From: Flavobacterium hibernum
Lineage (GTDB): Bacteria; Bacteroidota; Bacteroidia; Flavobacteriales; Flavobacteriaceae
Direction of reading: 5' to 3'
Assembly: GCF_000832125.1 (NCBI RefSeq)
Contig: NZ_JPRK01000007.1
Coordinates: 248,001 to 312,000 of the forward strand
Length of the DNA stretch: 64,000 nucleotides
Below the pieces are notes generated by a model. That model was not told the DNA's origin. It did no database searches and saw only the letters and a program-made list of their open reading frames with translations. Shown here one piece after another: positions 1 through 9,135 of the stretch. Both the position numbers and the translations under genes were made by a program. Positions within the stretch are counted from its first letter, which is position 1. Each line of letters opens with the position of its first letter.

Positions 1-1533
1 GTTATTCGTTTCACCAGGAATAAGCACATCATTTTTGTACCACTGGAAAGTATCATAAGACGATAAGGAATTAATTTTTAAAGATACATTTGGAATACAT
101 GATGAACTATTTAAAGCAATTTTAGCAGTTACAATCTCGGGTTTAAGGTCGAAACCTGAATAATAACCTCCATAAGTTGCCGCACCATTAGTGCCAAAAT
201 AAGATACATAAACTTGCTTGGTTGATTTTACAGCAATGTTTCCAGATAAATTTGCCACAATATAGCGTACAAATTCTGTTGTTCCTTCGATTTCAACAGG
301 AACGGCTGTGATTGGATTGTTATTTACTAAAACGGTAGCACCCGTTTCAGTAACAATGTTTAGAAATCCGTTAAAAGTATTGTTTCCAATAGATTGAATT
401 TGCGGAATATTGTCTACGGAATTTGGTGTAGCACAATTTAAAGGTGGAACAAAAAATAAGTTTTGGTTGGCAGGACTTGTTGTTCCTCCAATACTTTGAT
501 ATGCAAATACATTTGCTGATGTTTTTACGTATAAACTTCCAATATTAAATTGGCTTCCATCAATAGCAATGTATTCGCCACTATTTAGAGTTTTAAATGG
601 AGTTGGTGAACCATTCAAAAGTATTTCTGTATTATCATAATGCGCTACTATTAAAACGCGTTCCAATTCATCGGATCCAAGACCTCTAATAAAAATATAT
701 TCTTTTCCTGTTTTTTCTAACGAAACAATTTGGTCAAAACCAACATCTCTTCCTATGGGAGTTAAAGCACCATTTTGAGTTGCTGCAACTAATGTGCTAT
801 TGCTTCCTCCAAATGAACCTGAATTAACTACTACGGGTTTGTCAGACGTTACAAGTGCTCCAATTATTTTAGAGCTATTTGATGGGATTTGTGCAGTAGT
901 AGTATTATTTAGACCCAGTACATAGCTTTCGTTTTTATTTAAAGTTGCCGTTATTGGCCCAGAAACAATTGTTCCGTTTGGAAGTCTGGTTCCATTTTCA
1001 ATATTTGAAATCGTAATTTTTGTTCCGTTTTCTGTTGCCATGATAGAAGCAAAATTACTTAGGGTTATATCAGCAAGCGGGTTTAACATGGCGCCTAATC
1101 TAAAGGTAGTACCTAGAGCACTATTTCCTTTAGATACTAATCCTCCGGCATGATTATAACTTCCATTCTGACCAAGTCCGGCATTGACTCTCGCGCTTAC
1201 ATAAATAAGATCTTCAGCTTCTATAATATAGCCGCGGTTGGCTACGATCCCAGTGCTAGAAAGAGGTACAAATAATTGAGTATTAGAACCCGTTCCAATA
1301 TAATAGCGATAAGGATTATTACTATTTACGGTTCCATTAATTACACTTCCTCCATTGGCGATGATTTTGAAATTGACATTTGCAGCACTCGGAGTTGAGA
1401 TATATAGATATTGATCTTCGGCTGGTAATGCATCGGCACAAGTCAATGGTGGTATGTAATGTGTTTTACTAAATTGTGAGAAACAATTTATTGAGCAGAA
1501 CAGAAATAACAGGAATAGTAAATTTTTTTTCAT
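1..1533 (-). CDS. Secreted IgGFc-binding-like surface protein, 3' end outside window
   Basis: The reading frame is open from an ATG at 1533 down to position 1, about 511 codons, and continues past the window edge. The product begins with a signal peptide (MKKNLLFLLFLFCSINCFSQ). A long beta-rich region without Cys clusters follows, with phrases such as SSKIIGALVTSDKPVVVNSGS and VFAYQSIGGT. These resemble the IgGFc-binding N-terminal domain found in many Bacteroidota gliding/T9SS surface proteins. The next gene downstream on the same strand's upstream side is also a T9SS substrate, so a C-terminal sorting domain is expected beyond the edge but cannot be seen. Family placement is from memory of motifs; secretion is well supported. 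Confidence 0.75.
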   Translation of the reverse strand, partial: MKKNLLFLLFLFCSINCFSQFSKTHYIPPLTCADALPAEDQYLYISTPSAANVNFKIIANGGSVINGTVNSNNPYRYYIGTGSNTQLFVPLSSTGIVANRGYIIEAEDLIYVSARVNAGLGQNGSYNHAGGLVSKGNSALGTTFRLGAMLNPLADITLSNFASIMATENGTKITISNIENGTRLPNGTIVSGPITATLNKNESYVLGLNNTTTAQIPSNSSKIIGALVTSDKPVVVNSGSFGGSNSTLVAATQNGALTPIGRDVGFDQIVSLEKTGKEYIFIRGLGSDELERVLIVAHYDNTEILLNGSPTPFKTLNSGEYIAIDGSQFNIGSLYVKTSANVFAYQSIGGTTSPANQNLFFVPPLNCATPNSVDNIPQIQSIGNNTFNGFLNIVTETGATVLVNNNPITAVPVEIEGTTEFVRYIVANLSGNIAVKSTKQVYVSYFGTNGAATYGGYYSGFDLKPEIVTAKIALNSSSCIPNVSLKINSLSSYDTFQWYKNDVLIPGETNN

Positions 1534-1692
1534 TGGCTTGGTTAGTGTAATGAATTGAGTCAACCAAACCAAAAATAAGATTTATTTTAGTTTCTGTGAG
1601 AAAGAGAGTATCTTTTATTTATTAAATATTTGAAAATTAATGTTTACAGAATTTCGAGAAAAAAATAATTGAATTATAATCTTGGTTAAAAA

Positions 1693-4038
1693 TTATCTTT
1701 TCAAGCTAAAATGACCTTTAATCGTTTTTCCGTTGTCAAAAAGTAAGCTAAACCAATAATCATCTGAAGGTAATTGTTGACCATTAAATTGTCCGTTCCA
1801 ACCAGTATTATTTTGATTCATTTGTTTTAGTAATTTTCCGTAACGATCAAAAATGTAAATTTTACAATCAGGAAATTGATCTAAATTCTGAATAAACCAT
1901 AAATCATTATAACCGTCGCCGTTTGGAGTAAAAAAGCGAGGATAATCTAATACATATAATAAAAATAAATTTGATAACCCGCAACCATTTTTGTCTCTGA
2001 CTCTGGCATTATAAGTTCCCGGATTTACACCAGTGAACAATGGATTATCTTGGAAAAACTCGCCGTCTAATGAAAATTCATAATTTCCAGCTCCAGTAAA
2101 CTCTATTAGAACAGAGTTGTCAGTTCCTGAAAAATCTTTTATTACAGCATTAGTTATAATTGCAGGTTCAGATAAAATTACTTTGAATTTTTTCGTTTTT
2201 TCGCAACCATTTACATCTTTTACCGTTACGGAATAATCTCCTACAGTATTAACTGGGATAGAATTAGAAGTATCTCCTGTATTCCACAAATAACTACTAA
2301 AGCCTGAATCTATAGTTAGTGTTATTTGATCACCTTTGCATAAATAAACTGATTCATCTTCAAAATTTGGTGGGTCAAAAGTGTTTACAGCAAGTTCAAC
2401 AGGAACAACATCATAACAATCAGGACCATTAACAACTCGTGCAAAAATAGTTTGATTAAATGCAATTGTATTATTGAAAATATTTGGGAGCGGATTTGTT
2501 TCGGTTAAGGCATTATTGGCTGTTAAATAATAAATTGCTGTAAGACCACTCGGAAGTCCCGCTGTAATTTTTGGAGTAACTTCGGTATCTAGATTGAAAT
2601 GATATAATCCGTCCTGAAGAGCATCTCCATCGCAAGTACTTATTGGGTTTGGATCTGCGATTGACGTATTGGCTATTTGGAGTGTCACTTCGGCTATTTT
2701 ATAACATCCATATGTATTTTCAAGACGTGCATATACAATCTGAGGATTACTTTCATTGATATAATTTCCAGGTGTGGCAATTCTATTTGTTTTGTTTTGC
2801 GCGTCGTTTAATGTTTTATAATATCCTGCATTAGAAATGTCAGCTACATTATTTTTAACAATATTATTTACTTTATTCAAATCAAAAATTGAAATTCCAT
2901 CTGAATTATCATCGCATTGAAAAAGAGAAGTATTAGTAGAAAGAATTTCTGGAGCATATTCAACTTTAATTTCTCCGGATAATATACATCCCGTTCCATT
3001 TACAGTAGCTTCAACTTTGTAAGTTCCAGCTTCTACAACATCAAAAGTCGAATTTGTACCTAGAATGACAGTCGGATCATTTTTCTTAAACCATTTAAAA
3101 GTAAAATCAGCAGGATCTAATTTGGTGTCTAAAGTAATATTTTCTCCAAAACATACAGGATTATTTGCTGCAATTGTACGATCTTCTCCGAGTACAATTT
3201 TTGAGGCAAAACTTCCGGCTTCCAGAAAAATTGCCGAATTTTGATATCTAACATCGGCATCACCAATTACCAGTTTTACATGATATTTTTTTCCAGTAGT
3301 TACTGTACCTTGAGCAGTCATAACAACCGTTTGTCCTGCATAATTTACCGGACTCGTATTTGTATTAAGACCGTTAAAGTAATTTTCATTTGAAGCAGCA
3401 CAACCTACATATGGAATGCCTCCAACACTTGTTCCGGGTTCAATTTTTGGGTGAATATTAACAGAAGAAACAGGTGTAGTTGTATTGGGTAATACCGCTA
3501 AATTTTTATAAGGATCAGTAGTTCCAGCTTCTTTGATTAAAAAAGCAAATCCATCAGAGTATAGACAAGGAAAATTATATTGATATTCATTTGAAGCAAA
3601 AATATAATTAAAACTCAGCGAACTTGTATAAGCAACAAAATCAAATTCTAAGACAGTTGTATTTAGCGACCTAATACCTAGAATTTGATCAAGATCATTA
3701 TCGCGACCCCATAACGGGCTATCATCGGCACCTTCGTTTACAACACTAACGAATGGACCAACAGCACTTTGAGCTGTTGATGTTGCTAATATTATTCCTT
3801 CCCTAAAAGGGAAACTACTTCCGTTACCATTAAAATAAGCAAAACTTTGTTTCCCCGCTCTAAAAGTATCTCCGCTCCCCGTAGCATTTGATGCAACAGC
3901 ACAAGAACTATTGATTAAAACATTTTCAATAAGGTACTGTGGTGTTCTCTGATCATCAATAGTTATAAATTGCGCATTAACCCTTGCTGGAATGCAATAA
4001 ATAAAGAGGAGGAAAATAAAACTTTTAAAATAATTCAT
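1693..4038 (-). CDS. T9SS type B (gliding-motility C-terminal domain) secreted protein, choice-of-anchor L
   Basis: The 781-residue protein has an N-terminal signal peptide ending near VNAQ. A choice-of-anchor-L-type domain covers about residues 30-280 (LIENVLINSSC near the start; FNYIFASNEYQ and YSDGFAFLI inside). Several beta-sandwich repeats in the middle resemble PKD/Ig-like modules. The C-terminus, about 699-781, contains FFTPNGDGYNDLW, IYIFDRYGKLL and GWNGQ, the hallmark of the T9SS type B/CHU_C sorting domain. The protein should be exported by Sec, pass the outer membrane by T9SS and stay at or leave the cell surface; its ligand is unknown. It lies 159 bp upstream of a similar secreted gene in the same direction. 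Confidence 0.9.
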   Translation of the reverse strand: MNYFKSFIFLLFIYCIPARVNAQFITIDDQRTPQYLIENVLINSSCAVASNATGSGDTFRAGKQSFAYFNGNGSSFPFREGIILATSTAQSAVGPFVSVVNEGADDSPLWGRDNDLDQILGIRSLNTTVLEFDFVAYTSSLSFNYIFASNEYQYNFPCLYSDGFAFLIKEAGTTDPYKNLAVLPNTTTPVSSVNIHPKIEPGTSVGGIPYVGCAASNENYFNGLNTNTSPVNYAGQTVVMTAQGTVTTGKKYHVKLVIGDADVRYQNSAIFLEAGSFASKIVLGEDRTIAANNPVCFGENITLDTKLDPADFTFKWFKKNDPTVILGTNSTFDVVEAGTYKVEATVNGTGCILSGEIKVEYAPEILSTNTSLFQCDDNSDGISIFDLNKVNNIVKNNVADISNAGYYKTLNDAQNKTNRIATPGNYINESNPQIVYARLENTYGCYKIAEVTLQIANTSIADPNPISTCDGDALQDGLYHFNLDTEVTPKITAGLPSGLTAIYYLTANNALTETNPLPNIFNNTIAFNQTIFARVVNGPDCYDVVPVELAVNTFDPPNFEDESVYLCKGDQITLTIDSGFSSYLWNTGDTSNSIPVNTVGDYSVTVKDVNGCEKTKKFKVILSEPAIITNAVIKDFSGTDNSVLIEFTGAGNYEFSLDGEFFQDNPLFTGVNPGTYNARVRDKNGCGLSNLFLLYVLDYPRFFTPNGDGYNDLWFIQNLDQFPDCKIYIFDRYGKLLKQMNQNNTGWNGQFNGQQLPSDDYWFSLLFDNGKTIKGHFSLKR

Positions 4039-4053
4039 AGTAAAACAAATATA

Positions 4054-4890
4054 CTATAAATCTCTATTCTTTAATAATTTGTAAGAAAAATACACAAATA
4101 AAAAAGTCCAAATCAAAACAATCAAAACAGAAAGATAATGAACGCCATAATCTTTAGTGTTTTCTACGCCAATTTGTGTTCCAATGCTTCTTATTACGGA
4201 TAATCTTGAAAAAGGTTCAATAATTAAGTTTGACATTGCCTCTAAAGGAAAAAATTGTGTAATGTAATGACCAGTATTACTATCTGGAAAAATTTTAAAA
4301 ACTAAAATTCCTTTTAAAATTCCTTCAATTATACTCCAAACTAAAAGAAAGCCTAAAGCAAAAGCGGAACGTTTCACCAAAATTCCTAAAAATAAACAGA
4401 AAGAAAAGAAACCTGTTAGTTTTACAAAAAAGGCGAGAAGGTAATCAAGATCTGTAAAAATAATACCAAATTCTGTATACGATGAAAAGCATAATCCAAG
4501 AATTAAACTCATCACAAAAACAAAAATAGTGGAGCAGAAAGCAAAAAGTACAACAGTTAAAAATTTAGACAAAATGAATTCTTTTTTGCTCAATCCATCA
4601 ATTAAATTTTGTTTTAATGTTCCGTAACTGTATTCATTAGCCATCATGGATACAATCACAATTGCAAGAAAAAGTTTGAGTAAAGCGGCAACATAAGTAT
4701 TAAAGTGCCAGATATATGGGAAATTAAAAATTCCCATTTCGGCCAAATGAAATTTAAAAACTCCAAGATCAAATTTGATTGAAGCAATTAAAGCTATAAA
4801 TGAAAGTAAAACAAAATAGGTTAAAGTAAGGACGCGACTGGCTTTGTTTTTCCAGATTTTTTGTAATTCTATAGAGAGAAGTCTGTTCAT
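4054..4890 (-). CDS. ABC transporter permease (ABC-2 type)
   Basis: This 278-residue integral membrane protein has about six hydrophobic segments (near 20-38, 62-83, 108-132, 150-172, 175-197 and 250-270). Its N-terminus, LLSIELQKIWKNKASRVLTL, and the YSYGTLKQNLIDGLSKKEF segment are typical of ABC-2 permeases of the gliding/export type. It starts 3 bp after the stop of the ATPase gene upstream, so the two are co-transcribed and form one exporter. The substrate cannot be inferred. GldF-like proteins are related, but the partner GldG/GldA set is not present, so I do not name it. Confidence 0.85.
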   Translation of the reverse strand: MNRLLSIELQKIWKNKASRVLTLTYFVLLSFIALIASIKFDLGVFKFHLAEMGIFNFPYIWHFNTYVAALLKLFLAIVIVSMMANEYSYGTLKQNLIDGLSKKEFILSKFLTVVLFAFCSTIFVFVMSLILGLCFSSYTEFGIIFTDLDYLLAFFVKLTGFFSFCLFLGILVKRSAFALGFLLVWSIIEGILKGILVFKIFPDSNTGHYITQFFPLEAMSNLIIEPFSRLSVIRSIGTQIGVENTKDYGVHYLSVLIVLIWTFLFVYFSYKLLKNRDL

Positions 4891-4893
4891 GGT

Positions 4894-5790
4894 TTAGTTG
4901 TTTTTGGTTAATTCTAAAAATTGTGCTTCTAAACTATTTTTTCGTTTTACTAAATGACTCAAAGCAATATTTTTAGAAAATAAAAATAGATTTAGTTCCG
5001 AGGCTGATAAATCTGATTTTAAGTAAACCAAAATTTTTCCGTCTTCGTCAACAATTCTATCAATGTTTGGATGATCTTGTAAGACTAATTTTAGAGCTGC
5101 ATTATCATTGGCCATAAGTTCAAAAAAACCTTCGTTTGCCGCCATTGCATCAACAGAACCCGAATATAGAATTTCGCCTTTTCTTAAAACAATAACATGC
5201 GAACATACTTTTTCGACTTCATCCAGTAAATGTGATGCAAGCAAAATTGTAGTTCCTTGCGAGGCAATTTTTTTTATAATATCTCTAATTTGATGAATTC
5301 CCTGCGGATCTAAACCATTAGTAGGTTCATCGAGAATTAAAATTTCTGGATCGTTTAATAATGCAGATGCAATCGCGAGACGTTGTTTCATTCCTAAAGA
5401 AAAAGTACTAAACTTGCTGTTTTTTCTTTCCGTTAAACCAACCAAATCTAGCTTTTCATTGATTTTAGAGTAATCGATGCTTTTTATTTTACAAACCAAT
5501 TTCAAATTTTCTTCCGCTGTCATGTACGGGTAAAAGTTGGGTCTTTCTATAATAGCGCCAACCTTTTTTAAGGCTTCATGCGTTTGTATTTTTCCTCCAA
5601 ACCAGCTGTAATTGCCCGAAGTTTTGTTTACAACATTTAGTACAATACCTAAAGTTGTCGATTTTCCGCTTCCGTTTGGGCCCAAGATGCCGTAAACTCG
5701 TCCTTTTTGTATTTCAAAAGATACATTTTTTAAGGCCTGAATGCGCCCGTATCTTTTATGAAGATTCTCAATAGTAAGTATGGTTTCCAA
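4894..5790 (-). CDS. ABC transporter ATP-binding protein
   Basis: The 298-residue protein carries a complete nucleotide-binding domain: Walker A GPNGSGKST (37-45), a signature region FSLGMKQR (130-137), Walker B LILDEP (151-156) and the switch histidine in LLASH (187). The SLGMKQR variant and the C-terminal extension after residue 220 are usual in ABC-2 exporter ATPases. It is the first gene of a two-gene operon with the permease 3 bp downstream. The operon is divergent from the gene at 5900, with about 110 bp between them for both promoters. Confidence 0.92.
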   Translation of the reverse strand: METILTIENLHKRYGRIQALKNVSFEIQKGRVYGILGPNGSGKSTTLGIVLNVVNKTSGNYSWFGGKIQTHEALKKVGAIIERPNFYPYMTAEENLKLVCKIKSIDYSKINEKLDLVGLTERKNSKFSTFSLGMKQRLAIASALLNDPEILILDEPTNGLDPQGIHQIRDIIKKIASQGTTILLASHLLDEVEKVCSHVIVLRKGEILYSGSVDAMAANEGFFELMANDNAALKLVLQDHPNIDRIVDEDGKILVYLKSDLSASELNLFLFSKNIALSHLVKRKNSLEAQFLELTKNN

Positions 5791-5899
5791 ATTTATTTCG
5801 GTTTTAGTTTTAAGTATGACGATTGAACCTGTATATTGTTACGCAAAATTTATTAATATCAATGGTATTGATGTAAATTTGTAATTAAGATATTCAAAA

Positions 5900-6952
5900 A
5901 TGAGTGAACCTTTAATGGTTTTAAAAAAACCTTCATATCCTTTAATACCATCTCTTTTAAGTTATTTAGAACGATACGAGCGTATTTCGAAAGTATCAGT
6001 GTTCTACGATGATTTGTTACGTTTTTCAGGTTCAATAAATGTGTATGATAAAAATGATACAGATACATTGTGGATTCGGGTTTATTACAGTGAATTTGAG
6101 CGAAATGAAATCGATTTGAATCTAAAAAAAATCTATTCGCTTTTACACTCTGATGGAAATAGCGAGATCATTCAGTTCTTAAATATTGATGCTATAGATT
6201 ATTGTACTTTTGGAAATTCGAAACCTTTTAGAATAAAAGTTCGTAATATTCTCAACGATAATTACGTCCATTTTTATATAAAAAAAGCAGACGCTTCCAG
6301 AATTTACGGGCTGGAACTTGAAGATATTCTTTCGCCGGACAAGATTAACTTTTTGGTTTATAAAGACACTTTAATCGAAGAGCATATTATTGGAATTCCC
6401 GGAGATGTTTTCATGGATACATTATTAGATAGTTGTACCGAGATGGAAAAATCGCAAATTGCAAAAGAGTTTGTTAAGTTTAATGAACGTTGTATGATTC
6501 GACTTTTGGGCGATATGCGAGCATATAATTATGTAATAGTTCCAATTCACGATTTTGATCAAGTAGTCTATAAAATTCGTCCAATCGATTTTGATCAACA
6601 ATGTTACGAGGGGAACTTTAAAGTCTATCGTCCGCAGTTTTTTAAAGAAAACTACCCAATGATTAAATTGATCAAGGAGAAATTAGAAGATCGATCAATC
6701 ATTCAATACAAAGATGAAGAAAGAGCAATTTTGGCAAAACGTATACATTCTGCCGAAAATCGAATTAAGAAACTTTTGAATATTATGTGTCACGATACCA
6801 TTTCGACAGAAGAACATTTGAATCAACTAAAAATGGAATTATACCGTTATACCAATGATATGAAATTTAAAAATGCCAAATCGATGGGACATATTATGTT
6901 TGCCGCTTTTGAATTTATTACGCGTAACTTTAAAAATACAAATTTGATTTAA
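5900..6952 (+). CDS. Conserved hypothetical protein with kinase-like catalytic motifs
   Basis: I do not recognise a named family for this 350-residue soluble protein. It has no signal peptide or membrane segment. Around residues 206-245 the sequence GDMRAYNYVIV is followed about 22 residues later by IRPIDFDQ. That spacing resembles the GDxxxxN catalytic loop and the IDFD metal-binding motif of the aminoglycoside/choline/fructosamine kinase fold. The C-terminal part is charged and helical. It is monocistronic, faces the ABC exporter operon head to head, and is followed by a palindromic repeat. The kinase reading is my inference; no nucleotide-binding glycine loop is obvious in the N-terminal half. 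Confidence 0.7.
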   Translation: MSEPLMVLKKPSYPLIPSLLSYLERYERISKVSVFYDDLLRFSGSINVYDKNDTDTLWIRVYYSEFERNEIDLNLKKIYSLLHSDGNSEIIQFLNIDAIDYCTFGNSKPFRIKVRNILNDNYVHFYIKKADASRIYGLELEDILSPDKINFLVYKDTLIEEHIIGIPGDVFMDTLLDSCTEMEKSQIAKEFVKFNERCMIRLLGDMRAYNYVIVPIHDFDQVVYKIRPIDFDQQCYEGNFKVYRPQFFKENYPMIKLIKEKLEDRSIIQYKDEERAILAKRIHSAENRIKKLLNIMCHDTISTEEHLNQLKMELYRYTNDMKFKNAKSMGHIMFAAFEFITRNFKNTNLI

Positions 6953-6958
6953 TTTTTT

Positions 6959-7024
6959 ACCATATAAGCGATATAAGTCAATTTAAGAAGTTGCTTTTAC
7001 ATGAACTTATATGACTTACATGGT
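6959..7024. repeat. Imperfect intergenic palindrome (ACCATATAAG ... CTTACATGGT)
   Basis: An imperfect inverted repeat fills most of the gap between two plus-strand genes. Left arm ACCATATAAGcgATATAAGT pairs with right arm ACTTATATgaCTTACATGGT. There is no clear U-tract after it, so it is more likely a dispersed palindromic element than a strong terminator, although it may fold in RNA. Confidence 0.6.
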
Positions 7025-7052
7025 TTAAATTGAACTTAAAGATTTAAAAATT

Positions 7053-7913
7053 ATGAAAAAGTTTTTTTTATTCGGAATTTCTATCGCTTTATTGGCTTGT
7101 CAGGAAAAATCTAATAGTGATTTAAAGACACTTTATTCGCTTCCTAAAAAATTAAAAGAAGTCTCTGGAATTACATATTTTCCCGAAACGAATTTGATAT
7201 ATACTTTAGAAGACAGCGGAAACAAAAACGCTATTTATGCCTTAAATTCTGAAGGAAAAATTGCCAAAACAATTACAGTTTCTAACGCGACAAATGTAGA
7301 TTGGGAAGATATTACAAAAGATAAAAGCGGTAATATTTACATTGGCGATTTTGGAAATAACGATAATGAACGCAGAGATTTATGTATTTACAAAGTCAAT
7401 AAAAATCAACTGAATAAAGATGTGGCTGTAGCCGAATATAAAGTTTCATTTTCATATCCGGAACAAACAGAATTTCCTCCAAAGAAAAAAGAAATGTTCT
7501 TTGATGTTGAAGGATTTTTTGAGTACGGAAATTACTTCTATCTCTTTACCAAGAACCGTAGTAAAAACTTTGACGGAACAGCATTTATTTATAAAATACT
7601 AAATGCTCCGGGAACTCAAAAAGCGACTAAAATAGGAGAGTTTAAAACCTGTAATAATTATAATCATTGTGTTTTAACAAGCGCAACCATTAGCCCTGAC
7701 GGAAAAAAAGTGGTGCTTTTAAGCCATGATAAAATTGTTTTGTTTAAAGGTTACAAAGGCGATTTATTTCATAAAGGTTCTCAAACCGAAATAAAACTAA
7801 ATGACTTTTCACAAAAAGAAGCCATAGTTTTTAAAGACAATAATACGTTGCTTATAGCCGATGAAAAAACAAATAAAGTAGGAGGCAAGCTTTATGAATT
7901 TAAATTGAAGTAG
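7053..7913 (+). CDS. Lipoprotein, SdiA-regulated/beta-propeller-like
   Basis: The 286-residue protein starts with a lipoprotein signal, MKKFFLFGISIALLACQEK, with the lipidated Cys at 16. The remainder contains repeated WEDI/IYIGDFGNN/LYTLEDSG blade-like phrases, for example SGITYFPETNLIYTLEDS and SATISPDGKKVVLLSHD, which fit a beta-propeller of the SdiA-regulated or NHL-like type. It is probably held on the periplasmic face of a membrane. No catalytic residues are evident. It sits alone between the kinase-like gene and an alpha/beta hydrolase. Confidence 0.75.
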   Translation: MKKFFLFGISIALLACQEKSNSDLKTLYSLPKKLKEVSGITYFPETNLIYTLEDSGNKNAIYALNSEGKIAKTITVSNATNVDWEDITKDKSGNIYIGDFGNNDNERRDLCIYKVNKNQLNKDVAVAEYKVSFSYPEQTEFPPKKKEMFFDVEGFFEYGNYFYLFTKNRSKNFDGTAFIYKILNAPGTQKATKIGEFKTCNNYNHCVLTSATISPDGKKVVLLSHDKIVLFKGYKGDLFHKGSQTEIKLNDFSQKEAIVFKDNNTLLIADEKTNKVGGKLYEFKLK

Positions 7914-7932
7914 TTTTTTTAGAGATTTTTAC

Positions 7933-7940
7933 TACATTTG
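7933..7940 (+). promoter_or_regulatory. Putative -7 promoter box TACATTTG
   Basis: TACATTTG matches the Bacteroidota -7 consensus TAnnTTTG and lies 35 bp before the ATG at 7976. A TTG sits about 25 bp upstream. Support is by motif only. Confidence 0.4.
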
Positions 7941-7975
7941 GCATGCTTCACTAAAAATATTGGAGATATTGCTTT

Positions 7976-8998
7976 ATGAAAAATACGCTGCTTTTAATTG
8001 CCTTTCATTTCTTATTTCATTTCTCTTTTGCTCAAAATGGCGAAGTAATCAACAAAGAGGCTATTCATTTTAATTTAAAAAGTAATAACGATAGTATCGA
8101 TTTTATTGTAATTGATACTGTTTTGAAAACTAAGAAACCAATTTTTTTGTTTTGTCAGGGATCAATGCCATTACCACTTTTTGTAAAATCCAAAGATGAA
8201 CCAATGTGGATGATTGGTGGAGGCGTTGCTAATTTTAATATCGAAGAAATTAGAAAAAACTATCATTTAGTTGTGATTTCAATGCCAAAAACACCCGTAA
8301 TTGTTGATGAAAAAAACTTAAACGAATCGTATTGCTATATTCCAGATCCAACTAAACCAACAGAATTTGCTTTAGAATATGAATTGGCTGATTACTTAGA
8401 GAATTATCAAAAACGAGCAAACACAGTTTTAAAATATCTACAGAAACAAAAATGGGTAGACAACTCAAAATTGATTGTTGCAGGTCATTCGCAAGGTTCA
8501 AAAGTAGCCTCGGCAATTGCAGTCAGTAACAAAAAAGTAACCAAACTGGGTTTGTTTGGTGCAAATCCTTTTGGAAGAATCGACCAAATGATTCGAAATT
8601 ATAGAAAAGAAGCGGAGGCAAAAAAAATAACCTGGCAAGAAGCGGAAGAAAAAATCAACGACAAATACGATATGTTGCGCGAATCGTACAATGCCGATTC
8701 TATAAAAGTAAAACCGTATTTATTAGCTTGGAAATCTTTTTCTAAGCCACAAATAAATGATTGGTTAAAAATCGAAATCCCAACATATCTTGCCTACGGA
8801 ACAAATGATATAGCTTCAGATTTATGTGATATTGTACCTTTATTTTACATTCAAAATGCTAAGAACAATTTGACCTTAAAACGTTATCCAAAGTTAGAAC
8901 ATAACTTTTTTGAAGTTAACGACGATGGCCGAGCAAATCACGATAAAGAACACTGGCCAGAAGTCATGAGCGAATTCGTAAAATGGACTTTAAATTAA
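7976..8998 (+). CDS. Secreted alpha/beta hydrolase
   Basis: The 340-residue protein begins with a signal peptide (cleavage near SFAQ, residue 20). It contains the nucleophile elbow GHSQGS around residue 165, preceded by the strand KLIVAG. A late GTND (about residue 272) and LEHNFFE (about 303) can supply the catalytic Asp and His. The fold is an alpha/beta hydrolase of the serine esterase/lipase type acting in the periplasm or outside. The substrate is not predictable. It has its own likely promoter at 7933. Confidence 0.82.
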   Translation: MKNTLLLIAFHFLFHFSFAQNGEVINKEAIHFNLKSNNDSIDFIVIDTVLKTKKPIFLFCQGSMPLPLFVKSKDEPMWMIGGGVANFNIEEIRKNYHLVVISMPKTPVIVDEKNLNESYCYIPDPTKPTEFALEYELADYLENYQKRANTVLKYLQKQKWVDNSKLIVAGHSQGSKVASAIAVSNKKVTKLGLFGANPFGRIDQMIRNYRKEAEAKKITWQEAEEKINDKYDMLRESYNADSIKVKPYLLAWKSFSKPQINDWLKIEIPTYLAYGTNDIASDLCDIVPLFYIQNAKNNLTLKRYPKLEHNFFEVNDDGRANHDKEHWPEVMSEFVKWTLN

Positions 8999-9005
8999 AA
9001 AAGTA

Positions 9006-9088
9006 AGCCACGAATTACACAAATTTTTACGAATTAAAACTTTAAATAAAATTTTAAAAATTAGTGCTAATTTGTGTAATTCGTGGCT
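9006..9088. repeat. Palindromic element with perfect 20-bp arms
   Basis: AGCCACGAATTACACAAATT (9006-9025) is exactly reverse-complementary to 9069-9088, with an AT-rich 43-bp loop. It lies between convergent genes. Related copies occur near 37074-37173 and 47950-48013. Confidence 0.8.
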
Positions 9089-9097
9089 AAAAAAACT

Positions 9098-9131
9098 TTG
9101 TCCCTTTGAGCCTTTGTTACATTGAACCTTA
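9098..9131. repeat. Degenerate CTTTG/CCTTTGA-type repeat
   Basis: Short tandem-like run, ctttgtccctttgagccttt and following bases, belonging to the degenerate repeat family seen also at 19577, 20046, 28927, 29182, 38094 and 63028. Confidence 0.55.
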
Positions 9132-9135
9132 AGAG

